This document shows, piece by piece, positions 1-7,363 of a DNA stretch of 64,000 nt. The position numbers and the translations under genes are program-made. Every line of letters starts with the position of its first letter. The stretch's first letter is position 1. The DNA lies in the NCBI RefSeq assembly GCF_000374445.1, contig NZ_KB894425.1:62001-126000 (forward strand), given 5' to 3'. The notes under the pieces were generated by a model. That model saw nothing but the letters and a program-made list of their open reading frames with translations, was not told where the DNA came from and did no database searches. This DNA is from Actinokineospora enzanensis DSM 44649 (GTDB taxonomy: Bacteria; Actinomycetota; Actinomycetes; Mycobacteriales; Pseudonocardiaceae).

Positions 1-1
1 T

Positions 2-706
2 GACCCACGCACGGTGGTCGTGCCCGGGTTGGGTGCCACCGCCGGGGAGGCGCGGATTCCCGCGTCCGGGTTGCCGGGTACACGGATCGTGCTGACCCTG
101 CCGGGTCATGTGGACGCTCCACCCGCCCCGGCGGAGTACTGGACCTATCCCTCGATCGCGGCCGACATCGCACCCGTCGTGCGCACTGCCCGCCGGGCGA
201 TCGGGGTGTCGCTCGGCGCGGGCGCACTCTGCGCGCTCGTTGCCGACGAACCGGACATCCTGGACCGACTGGTGCTGATGCTGCCCGCTGTGTTGGCGAA
301 ACCGCGGCCGACCGGGGCAGCCGCGGTCGTGCTGGACATGGCCGCGGCGGCCGACAGCGGTGATCGCGACCGGCTGCGTGCCCTGGTCGCCGAGACGTCC
401 CCGGTCGGACCGGCGGCCTACATCGAGGAACGCACCACCGCGCTGCTGCGGCTGGGACCGGCGTTGCGGGCCGCGTCCGGCCAGCTTGCCGTCACCGATC
501 CGGTGACGCTCGACCGGGTGACCGCCGACGTGCTCGTCATCGCCGCGACCGGGGACCGGCTGCACCCGTCCGAGGTGGCCGAGGAGGTGGCGGCCGCCTT
601 CCCCCGCGCCCGACTGGCGCGCTTCGACTCCGCCGCCCCGCTCGTTACCCACCGCGATGACGTGCGCGTTCTGGTGCGGGACTTCCTCGATCATGAACGG
701 CGCTAA
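2..706 (+). CDS. Alpha/beta hydrolase, 5' end cut by the window edge
   Basis: The reading frame is open to the left edge, so the true start lies outside; the GTG at 14 is only the first in-frame start visible. The fold is recognisable as alpha/beta hydrolase: an early oxyanion-type VVPGLGAT stretch, a nucleophile elbow GVSLGAG (serine at about residue 67 from the GTG), a late GDRLHP acid region and a histidine in PLVTHRDD near the C-terminus. The substrate cannot be told from sequence; it could be a proline iminopeptidase-like or esterase-like member. It ends just before a YbaK-type gene on the same strand, so the two may be cotranscribed. Confidence 0.75.
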   Translation, partial: DPRTVVVPGLGATAGEARIPASGLPGTRIVLTLPGHVDAPPAPAEYWTYPSIAADIAPVVRTARRAIGVSLGAGALCALVADEPDILDRLVLMLPAVLAKPRPTGAAAVVLDMAAAADSGDRDRLRALVAETSPVGPAAYIEERTTALLRLGPALRAASGQLAVTDPVTLDRVTADVLVIAATGDRLHPSEVAEEVAAAFPRARLARFDSAAPLVTHRDDVRVLVRDFLDHERR

Positions 707-716
707 CATCGGGTCG

Positions 717-1256
717 GTGACCTGGACAATCGCCGGAAGCCTCACCGTTCTGCCCGCCGCCGACCACCCCGAACTGCTCGCCGATCCCGTGGTCAAGGCG
801 CTCGCCGACCTGGACGCGAGCCGGATCGGTGTCGCGGAGATCGACCCGGGGCTCGCCGACACCGCCGCCTTCTGCGAGCACTACGGCTCCTCGTTGAGCG
901 CCTCCGCCAACTGCGTGGTCGTGCTCGGCAAACGCGGCGGCGAGGAACGGCTGGCCGCCTGCCTGGTACTGGCCACCACCCGCGCGGACGTGAACGGCGT
1001 GCTGCGCAAGCAGATGGACGTCCGCAAGGCCTCCTTCGCGCCCATGGACCGGGCGGTGAGCGACAGCGGTATGGCCTACGGCGGCATTACCCCCATCGGG
1101 CTGCCCGCCGAATGGCCGCTCTACATCGACGCCGCGGTCGCGGCCGCGCCGGAGTTGGTGATCGGCAGCGGAATCCGCGGCAGCAAGTTGCTGGTTCCCG
1201 GTGATCTCATGGCCGCGCTCCCGGGCGCCACGGTGGTCGAGGGTCTCGCGCGTTGA
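717..1256 (+). CDS. YbaK/EbsC (ProX-type) aminoacyl-tRNA deacylase domain protein
   Basis: About 179 residues forming a single YbaK/aa-tRNA deacylase domain. Family members hydrolyse mischarged tRNAs in trans. Supporting features are the VVVLGKRGG strand, a conserved lysine in MDVRKASFAP and the glycine-rich IGSGIRGSK segment close to the C-terminus. I chose the GTG at 717 (VTWTIAGSL) because homologues begin this way; the ATG at 693 overlaps the preceding hydrolase by 14 bases and a longer start at 657 would overlap it by 50. Specificity (Ala, Pro or Cys editing) is not visible. The spacing suggests it is translated from the same message as the hydrolase. Confidence 0.8.
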   Translation: MTWTIAGSLTVLPAADHPELLADPVVKALADLDASRIGVAEIDPGLADTAAFCEHYGSSLSASANCVVVLGKRGGEERLAACLVLATTRADVNGVLRKQMDVRKASFAPMDRAVSDSGMAYGGITPIGLPAEWPLYIDAAVAAAPELVIGSGIRGSKLLVPGDLMAALPGATVVEGLAR

Positions 1257-1384
1257 CCACCCGCCGATAGACCGAACGAGCGTCCTTTGCCCCGACGATC
1301 GTCGGGTTGACGCCACATTCCCTGTTCCGCTTCGCATTCCTGTGCTTGCATACGCCCCGTGGGCGGGTAAGGAGGGGCACGGAA

Positions 1385-2077
1385 GTGACTACACAGACCG
1401 AGATCGATGGAATAGCCGTCGAGCGGGGGACGATCCGGGTCGGCGTCGTTGACGACGAACCGATGGCGCGCTCGTTCGTGACCAAGATCCTCGGAGCGGC
1501 GGCCGACGTGGAGGTCGTCGCCGAGGGGGCGGACGGTGCCGAGGCCCTGGAGCTGGTGCGCACCAGGGAGCTCGACGTACTGCTGCTTGACCTGCGCATG
1601 CCGCGCATGGACGGGCTCGACACGCTCCGCGAGCTGCGGAGACAGCCGCGGGTACCCGCGGTGGTGGTGTTGACGACCTTCCACGCCGACCAGGCCGTGG
1701 CCACCGCGCTGCGGCTCGGTGCGAAAGGTTTCCTGCTCAAGCACATCGAGCCTGCGGAGCTGGTGCGCGCGGTGCGGGTGGCGGCCAACGGCGGCGCGGT
1801 CCTCGATCCGACGCTGACCAACGACCTGATGGGCCACCTGGCCACGCACCACCTGGACCGGATCGGCGCGGCCGCCGAGGTGGCGCGGCTGTCGGCCCGG
1901 TTGCGGGACGTGCTGCGGCTGGTGGGCCTTGGCCGCAGCAACGGCGAGATCGCCGAGGAACTGCGGCTCTCCGACTCGACCGTGCGGGGTTATGTGTCGG
2001 AGATCCTGGCCGCGACCGGGTGCGCCAACCGGGTGACCGCGGCCGTGCTGGCCCAACGCGCCGGTCTACTGGACTGA
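1385..2077 (+). CDS. NarL/LuxR-family response regulator, orphan
   Basis: A 230-residue two-domain transcription factor. Receiver domain at residues 18-135 with acidic pocket DDE (23-25), phospho-acceptor Asp69 in LLLDLRMPRMDG, switch Thr in VLTTF and Lys119 in GFLLKH. C-terminal LuxR-type HTH at about 170-230 (LRLVGLGRSNGEIAEELRLSDSTV). The start is GTG 1385, preceded by a strong AAGGAGGGG at 1369-1377; an ATG-like extension to 1307 has no such site. No histidine kinase lies next to it, so its partner is elsewhere. It converges on the LOG gene and the two coding regions overlap by 12 bases at their 3' ends. Confidence 0.88.
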   Translation: MTTQTEIDGIAVERGTIRVGVVDDEPMARSFVTKILGAAADVEVVAEGADGAEALELVRTRELDVLLLDLRMPRMDGLDTLRELRRQPRVPAVVVLTTFHADQAVATALRLGAKGFLLKHIEPAELVRAVRVAANGGAVLDPTLTNDLMGHLATHHLDRIGAAAEVARLSARLRDVLRLVGLGRSNGEIAEELRLSDSTVRGYVSEILAATGCANRVTAAVLAQRAGLLD

Positions 2078-3187
2078 CGCGTAGGAGATCAGGAACTCGA
2101 CCGCTTCCGCGGTGTCGTCGGTGATCAGTATCCACCGTTCGGCAGGACGCCCGGCCGCGAGCTTGCGCACCAATGGCGCGGCCGGGACGTCCTCGGTCCA
2201 GAACCGGGTGCCGAGGAATATCATCGGCGCCGCCGGACCGACCGAACCGTAGTGGTTCTGCGTGTAATCCTGGAATACTTCCTGCACCGTCCCGGCGCTG
2301 CCCGGGGTATAGACGATCCCGCCCGTGGCCACGGTCAGCAGACCTTCCTCGCGGACGGAGTTGGCGAAGTACTTCGCGTGCAACTCGCAGAACGGGTTCG
2401 GCGGTTCGTGACCGTAGAACCAGGTCGGTATGCCAATCGTGCGGGCGGTCGGGTGGGCGGGCAGGTCCACCGCGAGGCCCGCGGCGAGCCAGCGGCCGAT
2501 CTCGGCGGCGTCCACGGTCGCGCCACTGGCGAACCGGGGCGCCGCCGCCAGCCCGGCCAGCACGTCGTCCACTGTGGACCTATCGGTGAGCCGGACCCCC
2601 AGCGGCACGGCCTCCATCGCACCCGGGCCACCGCCGGTCAGCACGGTGAAACCCGCCTTGCCCAGCAGCACGCCGAGCTCCACCGCGTCCCGGTACCCGG
2701 CGGAGTCGCGGGTCAGCGCGTGGCCGCCCATCACCGCCACCGGCAGGCCGGTGAGCACCTCGTTCAACGCCTCGGTGATGCCGTGGTCGTGCAGCCGCTC
2801 GGCCAGCGCGTGCAACGGGTCCGGCCGCGCGCCCCGGGCGCGGGTGTGCTGGTAGATCCGCGCGTCCGGTGTGTCCGCATAGGACTCTGGGCGTGCCGGG
2901 TCGAAACCCGCGAACAGCTCCGCGCAGGTGTAGAGGCGTGACCGGTACACATCGTGCGGTAGACCGGGCACGATCGGGAACAACAGGGCACCCGCCGCGT
3001 GCGCGCGTCGCTGGGTCTCCGGGCGGAGTGTGCAGCCCAGGAAGAGCGCGCCGTCCAGGGCAGTGCGCAGCAACTGGTCGACCTCGGGATCGGTGAGATC
3101 CAGGCTGATCAGCGTCACCCGGATCAGGTCCCGGCCCGCGGCCCGGTGACGGCGCAGCATGTCCACATCGGTGATCTCGATCCGCAC
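2066..3187 (-). CDS. LOG-family Rossmann-fold protein
   Basis: A 373-residue protein. The C-terminal two-thirds is a LOG/lysine-decarboxylase-like fold: LTGGGPGAMEA (the GGGxG phosphate loop followed by the catalytic-region glutamate) and TPGSAGTVQE, the counterpart of the PGGxGTxxE signature of cytokinin-activating LOG enzymes. Known LOGs release free cytokinin from the riboside monophosphate or act as nucleotide phosphoribohydrolases. This protein is larger than the roughly 190-residue LOGs because of an N-terminal extension of about 130 residues, so it belongs to the long subgroup, whose substrate is not settled. GTG 3187 is favoured by a TAGGCT hexamer six bases upstream, implying a leaderless message. 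Confidence 0.75.
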   Translation of the reverse strand: MRIEITDVDMLRRHRAAGRDLIRVTLISLDLTDPEVDQLLRTALDGALFLGCTLRPETQRRAHAAGALLFPIVPGLPHDVYRSRLYTCAELFAGFDPARPESYADTPDARIYQHTRARGARPDPLHALAERLHDHGITEALNEVLTGLPVAVMGGHALTRDSAGYRDAVELGVLLGKAGFTVLTGGGPGAMEAVPLGVRLTDRSTVDDVLAGLAAAPRFASGATVDAAEIGRWLAAGLAVDLPAHPTARTIGIPTWFYGHEPPNPFCELHAKYFANSVREEGLLTVATGGIVYTPGSAGTVQEVFQDYTQNHYGSVGPAAPMIFLGTRFWTEDVPAAPLVRKLAAGRPAERWILITDDTAEAVEFLISYASVQ

Positions 3188-3192
3188 GTCGG

Positions 3193-3199
3193 TAGCCTA
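3193..3199. promoter_or_regulatory. Overlapping divergent -10 elements
   Basis: The string GTAGCCTAC reads as TAGCCT on the plus strand (3193-3198) and TAGGCT on the minus strand (3194-3199). The minus element lies six bases before the GTG of the LOG gene (leaderless). The plus element lies 32 bases before the SRPBCC start, which has a short leader with a GGAG site. One shared A+T core would serve both directions. Confidence 0.5.
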
Positions 3200-3230
3200 C
3201 GGAGACCCGGTCGCCGACGTACGGAGAACC

Positions 3231-3665
3231 ATGAACCAGGTGCAGGCGCTCGCCGAGCGCACCATCGCCGCCCCGGTCGAGCGGGTCCGGGCCGCGGTCG
3301 CCGACTACGTTGGCGTGCGCGCGCGGATCCTCAGCCCGCACTACGGCGAGTACGAGGTGCGGTCGGGCGGGATCGGCGCGGGCACCGTCGTGCACTGGCG
3401 GCTCCAGGCCACCAGCAAGCGGGTGCGGGACTGCCTCATCGAGGTGAGTGAACCCACGCCGGGCAGCCTGGTCGAGACCGACCGCAACTCGACGCTCATC
3501 ACGACCTGGACGGTCGAGGGCAACCAGAACACCTCGACCGTGCGCGTGGCCACCACCTGGGAAGGCGCCAACGGCATCGGCGGGTTCTTCGAGCGGCTGT
3601 TCGCCCCGGCCGGTCTCAAGCGCATCCACGACCAGGTGCTGGCGAACCTGGCCAGGGAGCTCTAG
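3231..3665 (+). CDS. SRPBCC-fold (polyketide cyclase/START-like) protein
   Basis: A 144-residue single-domain protein with the SRPBCC pattern: an N-terminal strand starting ERTIAAPVERV, a long central beta region and a C-terminal amphipathic helix (FFERLFAPAGLKRIHDQVL). Members bind hydrophobic ligands; no catalytic residue is diagnostic here. ATG 3231 is chosen for the ACGGAG site before it; an upstream start at 3159 would overlap the divergent LOG gene. The stop TAG (3663-3665) is part of the CTAG target duplication of the adjacent insertion sequence, so the reading frame survived the insertion intact. Confidence 0.75.
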   Translation: MNQVQALAERTIAAPVERVRAAVADYVGVRARILSPHYGEYEVRSGGIGAGTVVHWRLQATSKRVRDCLIEVSEPTPGSLVETDRNSTLITTWTVEGNQNTSTVRVATTWEGANGIGGFFERLFAPAGLKRIHDQVLANLAREL

Positions 3666-3680
3666 CTTGAGTTTTAACCT
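3666..3680 (+). repeat. Left terminal inverted repeat of the IS
   Basis: CTTGAGTTTTAACCT, exactly complementary to 5236-5250. It is preceded by CTAG. Confidence 0.88.
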
Positions 3681-3715
3681 CTGAGCTGCTGGGTGAGACC
3701 CTGGTTGATCATGAG

Positions 3716-3774
3716 TGAAGCCCTTGGTTGATTCTTCTTCTTGCGACAGACGAAGATCGAGACCAAGGGCTTCA
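3716..3774 (+). promoter_or_regulatory. Stem-loop in the IS leader, before the transposase start
   Basis: TGAAGCCCTTGGT (3716-3728) and ACCAAGGGCTTCA (3762-3774) form a perfect 13-bp stem with a 33-base loop, ending 10 bases before the GTG start. TTGATCA occurs outside both arms (3705-3711 and 3776-3782). In other IS families such hairpins block read-through expression from neighbouring promoters by terminating transcription or hiding the ribosome site; that role here is inference. Confidence 0.6.
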
Positions 3775-3784
3775 GTTGATCAGT

Positions 3785-5242
3785 GTGCACCATGCTCACG
3801 GCACGAGCGTGTCCGGGGAGTTGTCCGGGTTGCGGCAGGAGTTCTACCGATGCCTGCTCACACGCGCGGACGCGTTGTTCGAGCTGACAGACGCGGTGTT
3901 GTGCGCGGACGGGCCGGTGCGGTCGGTCGCTGAGCTGTCGCTGGCGGGTGAGCATCGTCGTGGTCATGGCAGCGGCTATGCCGCGCTGGCCCAGGGGCGG
4001 ATCGACGTCGACCGGTTACGCACCGCGCTCACCGCGGTGTCACTGCCGCGTGCCGCTGACGGGCGGTTGGTGCTGGCGGTGGACGTGACCTGCTGGCTGC
4101 GTCCGGAAGCGCACACCTGTCCGCAGCGGATCCTGTGTCACACCTACGGCCGGGGCAAGGACCAGCACATGATGGTGCCGGGCTGGCCCTACTCGGTCGT
4201 CGTCGCACTGGAAACCGGGCGCGGTTCGTGGACTGCGCCGCTGGACGCGGTCCGCCTCGCACCCGGCGACAATACCGCGAGCGTGACCGCCCGGCAGATC
4301 CGCGACGTGGTGGTCCGCCTGATGACCGCCGGGCATTGGCGGCCGGGAGACCCGGACATCCTGCTGGTCGCCGACGCCGGCTACGACGGACCCCGGCTGG
4401 CCCACGTCCTGGCCGACCTGCCGATCACTGTGCTGGTCCGGATGCGCTCCGACCGGGTCCTGCACCGCCCGGTCCCACTACAGCCGCCCGGCACGATGGG
4501 CAGGCCCCGCCGCCACGGCGGCGAGTTCGCTTTCGGCGACCAGGCCACCTGGGGCACACCGGATATCACCATCGAGACCACGACCCGGCTTTATGGTCCC
4601 GCGCTGATCCGGGTCTGGGACCGGCTGCACCCCAGGTTGACCCACCGCATCGCCTGGGCCGACCACGACGGGACCCTGCCCATCCTGGAAGGCACCGTGA
4701 TCCGACTCGATGTCGAGCGCCTGCCCTCGGGCGCGATCCCGAAACCCGTGTGGCTCTGGCACTGTCGCACCGGCCTGGACCAGGCCGAGGTCGATCTGGC
4801 CTGGCAGGCGTTCCTGCGCCGCTTCGACATCGAGCACACCTTCCGCATGCTCAAGCAGACCCTCGGCTGGACCACCCCGAAACTGCGCTCACCCGAGGCC
4901 GCGGACCGCTGGACCTGGCTGCTGATCACCGCCTACACCCAACTCCGCCTCGCCCGCGACCTCACCGAAGACCTGCGCCGGCCTTGGGAGAAACCACGAT
5001 CAGCCCAGCGACTGAGCCCGGCACGAGTCCGCCGGGGGTTTCGGAACCTACGCTCGCGACTCACCTGCCCGGCCGCCGTCCCGAAACCCTCACGCCCAGG
5101 CCCAGGACGTCCCGCTGGAACACCCAACCACCGGCCCGCCACACGACACGACGTCCACCCCGTCACCAGCACCAACAAACAGAAGACCAAGCGCGGCAAC
5201 AAGAAGACATCCAACAATCCACAGCCCCGCCGAACAGGTTAA
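3785..5242 (+). CDS. IS4/IS701-superfamily DDE transposase
   Basis: A 485-residue transposase that would catalyse cut-and-paste movement of the surrounding element. The DDE triad is visible: Asp100 in LVLAVDVT, Asp197 in LLVADAGYDG, and Glu350 in FDIEHTFRMLKQTLGW, the last resembling the YREK-type region of IS4 relatives. The C-terminus is long, basic and proline-rich. I start at GTG 3785 (VHHAHGTSVSGELS) because conservation begins there; a TTG at 3728 would lie inside the leader hairpin. The frame is intact from start to stop, so the element may be active. It ends only 8 bases before the right element boundary, with the stop inside the right inverted repeat. Confidence 0.85.
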   Translation: MHHAHGTSVSGELSGLRQEFYRCLLTRADALFELTDAVLCADGPVRSVAELSLAGEHRRGHGSGYAALAQGRIDVDRLRTALTAVSLPRAADGRLVLAVDVTCWLRPEAHTCPQRILCHTYGRGKDQHMMVPGWPYSVVVALETGRGSWTAPLDAVRLAPGDNTASVTARQIRDVVVRLMTAGHWRPGDPDILLVADAGYDGPRLAHVLADLPITVLVRMRSDRVLHRPVPLQPPGTMGRPRRHGGEFAFGDQATWGTPDITIETTTRLYGPALIRVWDRLHPRLTHRIAWADHDGTLPILEGTVIRLDVERLPSGAIPKPVWLWHCRTGLDQAEVDLAWQAFLRRFDIEHTFRMLKQTLGWTTPKLRSPEAADRWTWLLITAYTQLRLARDLTEDLRRPWEKPRSAQRLSPARVRRGFRNLRSRLTCPAAVPKPSRPGPGRPAGTPNHRPATRHDVHPVTSTNKQKTKRGNKKTSNNPQPRRTG

Positions 5243-5250
5243 AACTCAAG
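5236..5250 (-). repeat. Right terminal inverted repeat of the IS
   Basis: AGGTTAAAACTCAAG, exactly complementary to 3666-3680 and followed by the second CTAG. The transposase stop codon (5240-5242) lies within it. Confidence 0.88.
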
Positions 5251-5251
5251 C

Positions 5252-5417
5252 TAGGCGCTGTCCTGTAAGTCCGGCACGCGCTATCCGCGCCCGCGCGGCC
5301 TCTGGCCGCACGGGCGGAAAGCCCAAGTACAACCCGGTACGTGCGGCTTCCCGCCCGCACGCCCAGAGGCCACGCGGATCACGGATCTCGCGCACCAGAC
5401 TTACAGGACAGCGCCTA
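5252..5417. mobile_element. 162-bp palindromic MITE flanked by TA
   Basis: The ends are a perfect 18-bp inverted repeat: GGCGCTGTCCTGTAAGTC at 5254-5271 and its complement at 5398-5415. TA lies directly outside on both sides (5252-5253 and 5416-5417), within CTAG on each side, as expected for a 2-bp TA duplication (IS630- or IS427/IS5-type behaviour). The arms remain imperfectly complementary nearly to the centre (both contain GGCCTCTGG-like blocks and end in GTAC), so the transcript would fold into one long hairpin. It has no coding capacity and no transposase with matching ends is in the window, so it must be mobilised in trans or be a relic. Confidence 0.75.
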
Positions 5418-6602
5418 GAGCAGGGGCGTGGTGGGCGGCAGGCCGCACAGGGCGCGGCCGTAGTGCTCGATGCCGGTGTTCGGCAGCATCGACGCGTGCG
5501 TGGACAGCGCCTGCACGTCCCGCGCCACCTGCTGGATCGGCATCCGCTCGCCGATACCGGTCGCGCCCGCCGCGTTGCGCAGCATTTCGACGGCCTCCGT
5601 GCAGAGCCGGACCGCGTAGCTGATCAGGCCCCACACCCTGGGCTTGTCCTCGGGCCCGTACGGCGCGCCGGTCTCCCGGCGGTCCTGCATCAGCGCGGCG
5701 GCCTGGTAGGACAGTGCCTCGGCGGCGTCGATCTTCATCCGGGCCTCGGCGGTGACCTGGTGGGTGATCGGCGCCTCGCGGTGCGACGGGTATCCGGTGT
5801 AGGCGATCGGGCCGCGCTCGGGCAGCCGGTCCACGTGCAGCTCGTAGGCGTGCTTGGCCATGCCGATCAGCGAACCGGCGGCGCTGGTGAGCAGGTAGGG
5901 CAGCAGCGGGGCGTGGTAGAGGCCGGATTCGGCGTTGCGGGCGCTCGCCGGGTTCTGGCTGAGCACGCGCGCCATCGACAGCGCCTTCACGGTGGGGACG
6001 AAGATGTCCGTGCCGCACATCGTGTTGCTGCCCGAACCCTGCAGGCCGCTGACGAACCAGTCGTCCTCGACACTCAGCTCGCGGGTGGGGATGACGAAGT
6101 GCATGACCTCGGGCTCGTCGCCCGCCAGCACCGCGGGCTGGACGCACCAGGTGGCGTCGAGGCAGCCGCTGTTGAACGGCCAGCGCCCGGAGACCAGGTA
6201 GCCGCCGTCGGTGCGCACGGCCCGGCCCGCCGGGATCAGCGTGGCGCAGTGGAAGGCCTCGGGGTCGGCGAAGACCTCGTCCTGGACCTCGTCGGGGAAC
6301 AGCGACAGCAGGAAGACCGTGTCCGTGTAGATCGTGCTCACCCAGGCGGTCGAACCGCAGCCGCGGGCGACCTCGATATACGCCGCCAGTTTGGTCCGGA
6401 TATCGGATTCGGCACCACCGAACGCACGGGGCAGGGCGATTGTGGCGAGGCCCGCTTCGCGAAGTGCTTTCAAGTTCTCCGCCGGGACGCGACGCTCCCT
6501 GGCACAGCGCTCCGCGTTCGTCCGCAGCAGCGGGACCAGGTCGGCGGCCCGCCGGACGAGCTCGACGGAGGCCTGCTCGGGGTGGCCGGGGATGTGCGTC
6601 AC
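5415..6602 (-). CDS. HsaA-like flavin-dependent monooxygenase / acyl-CoA dehydrogenase type 2
   Basis: A 395-residue protein of the acyl-CoA-dehydrogenase-fold flavin monooxygenases (group D), the family of HsaA, which hydroxylates a secosteroid phenol in cholesterol breakdown. Family signatures are CGSTAWVST, the SGRWPFNSGC loop and VSGLQGSGSNTM, followed by the helical C-terminal domain. These enzymes need a separate flavin reductase, and none is adjacent. GTG 6602 is chosen for a CGGAGG site just upstream; a longer reading frame to 7121 is really the remains of another gene. The substrate is unknown. Its stop (complement 5415-5417) shares the CTAG used by the MITE, so the gene was not damaged by the insertions. 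Confidence 0.8.
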   Translation of the reverse strand: MTHIPGHPEQASVELVRRAADLVPLLRTNAERCARERRVPAENLKALREAGLATIALPRAFGGAESDIRTKLAAYIEVARGCGSTAWVSTIYTDTVFLLSLFPDEVQDEVFADPEAFHCATLIPAGRAVRTDGGYLVSGRWPFNSGCLDATWCVQPAVLAGDEPEVMHFVIPTRELSVEDDWFVSGLQGSGSNTMCGTDIFVPTVKALSMARVLSQNPASARNAESGLYHAPLLPYLLTSAAGSLIGMAKHAYELHVDRLPERGPIAYTGYPSHREAPITHQVTAEARMKIDAAEALSYQAAALMQDRRETGAPYGPEDKPRVWGLISYAVRLCTEAVEMLRNAAGATGIGERMPIQQVARDVQALSTHASMLPNTGIEHYGRALCGLPPTTPLL

Positions 6603-6756
6603 GACGGTGCCTCCGAAAAACAATTCCCCAGTCGGCCATTTTTCGGCAACACCATCCCACAGCGATTCCGGGAAAAGGCTGGACCGCGGTGGATCGCACC
6701 CGAATGCAGTCCGGCGGACACCCGTGGTGATCACGGACCGGCGGCGGCTGCGCCGA

Positions 6757-7134
6757 TCAGGGGGTGGGTCGGCCGACCACCCGCGGGAAAGATGACCGCA
6801 CGCGTCGAGGTGCCTGGGTGGACCGGCCTGGACTGGCCTGGCCCGCCTGGGCGATGACGTGCGGCAGCAGCCGGGTGGCCAGGCCGCGGCGGGCGCACCG
6901 CGCGGCCACAGCACCATGCTGATGGCCGCGAGGTCGCCGCTACGGGTCAGGATCGCCGAGGCGACAAGGTCGCCTGCGGTGTCGGCCAGGCCGTAGCCCT
7001 GGCCGACGTGCAGCGGGGACTCCCACTTGCGGTCTTCACGCCCACTCCCGGTCGTCCGCCCGCGCGATGCGGGCGGGCACGTCGGCAGTGGACAGCGGAA
7101 CAGGTCGCACCTCTCGTACATCCCCAGTGGTCAC
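6757..7134 (-). pseudogene. Frameshifted, truncated GNAT acetyltransferase
   Basis: Three reading-frame pieces on the minus strand join into one GNAT-like protein. From GTG 7134, VREVRPVPLSTADVPARIAR runs to a stop near 7036; a second frame continues with GQGYGLADTAGDLVASAIL and ISMVLWPR (to about 6900); a third frame carries RRGLATRLLPHVIAQAG, which matches acetyl-CoA-binding motif A (R/Q-x-x-G-x-G/A type), and ends at the stop 6757-6759. At least two frameshifts and loss of the C-terminal half make it nonfunctional. It lies in the space between the HsaA-like gene and purU. Confidence 0.6.
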
Positions 7135-7363
7135 ACCGCAGATGGTCGCGCCGGTTTGCCTTGCGCGGCAACCGAATTTGCCGCCATAGCGCTCGCGAGG
7201 GGTGTTCGTCAAACGGCTATCCCCACCCCATCGTGGCACTGACAGCGCAACCAGGGTCGGCCTACTGTGGCGGCATCGCACCAGAGAGGAACCTGTTATG
7301 TGGCAACCACTCCGTCGCACCGGAGGGACCGGCCGTCGCCCTCGGCCGATCCCGTTCCGGGGG

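Larger units (their letters stand above)
3662..5254 (+). mobile_element. Complete IS701-like insertion sequence with 4-bp CTAG target duplication
   Basis: The element proper is 3666-5250 (1585 bp). Its ends are a perfect 15-bp inverted repeat, CTTGAGTTTTAACCT at 3666-3680 and its complement at 5236-5250. Each end is flanked by CTAG (3662-3665 and 5251-5254), a 4-bp duplication that fits the YTAR target preference known for the IS701 family. One transposase gene fills the element. The left CTAG supplies the stop codon of the SRPBCC gene and the right CTAG is also the edge of a MITE. Perfect ends and an intact transposase suggest recent insertion. Confidence 0.85.

Noticed and set aside
6603-7121. 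N-terminal extension of the HsaA-like protein to 568 residues
   Set aside because: The extra 173 residues contain GNAT pseudogene sequence, not part of the monooxygenase family, and a good ribosome site precedes GTG 6602.
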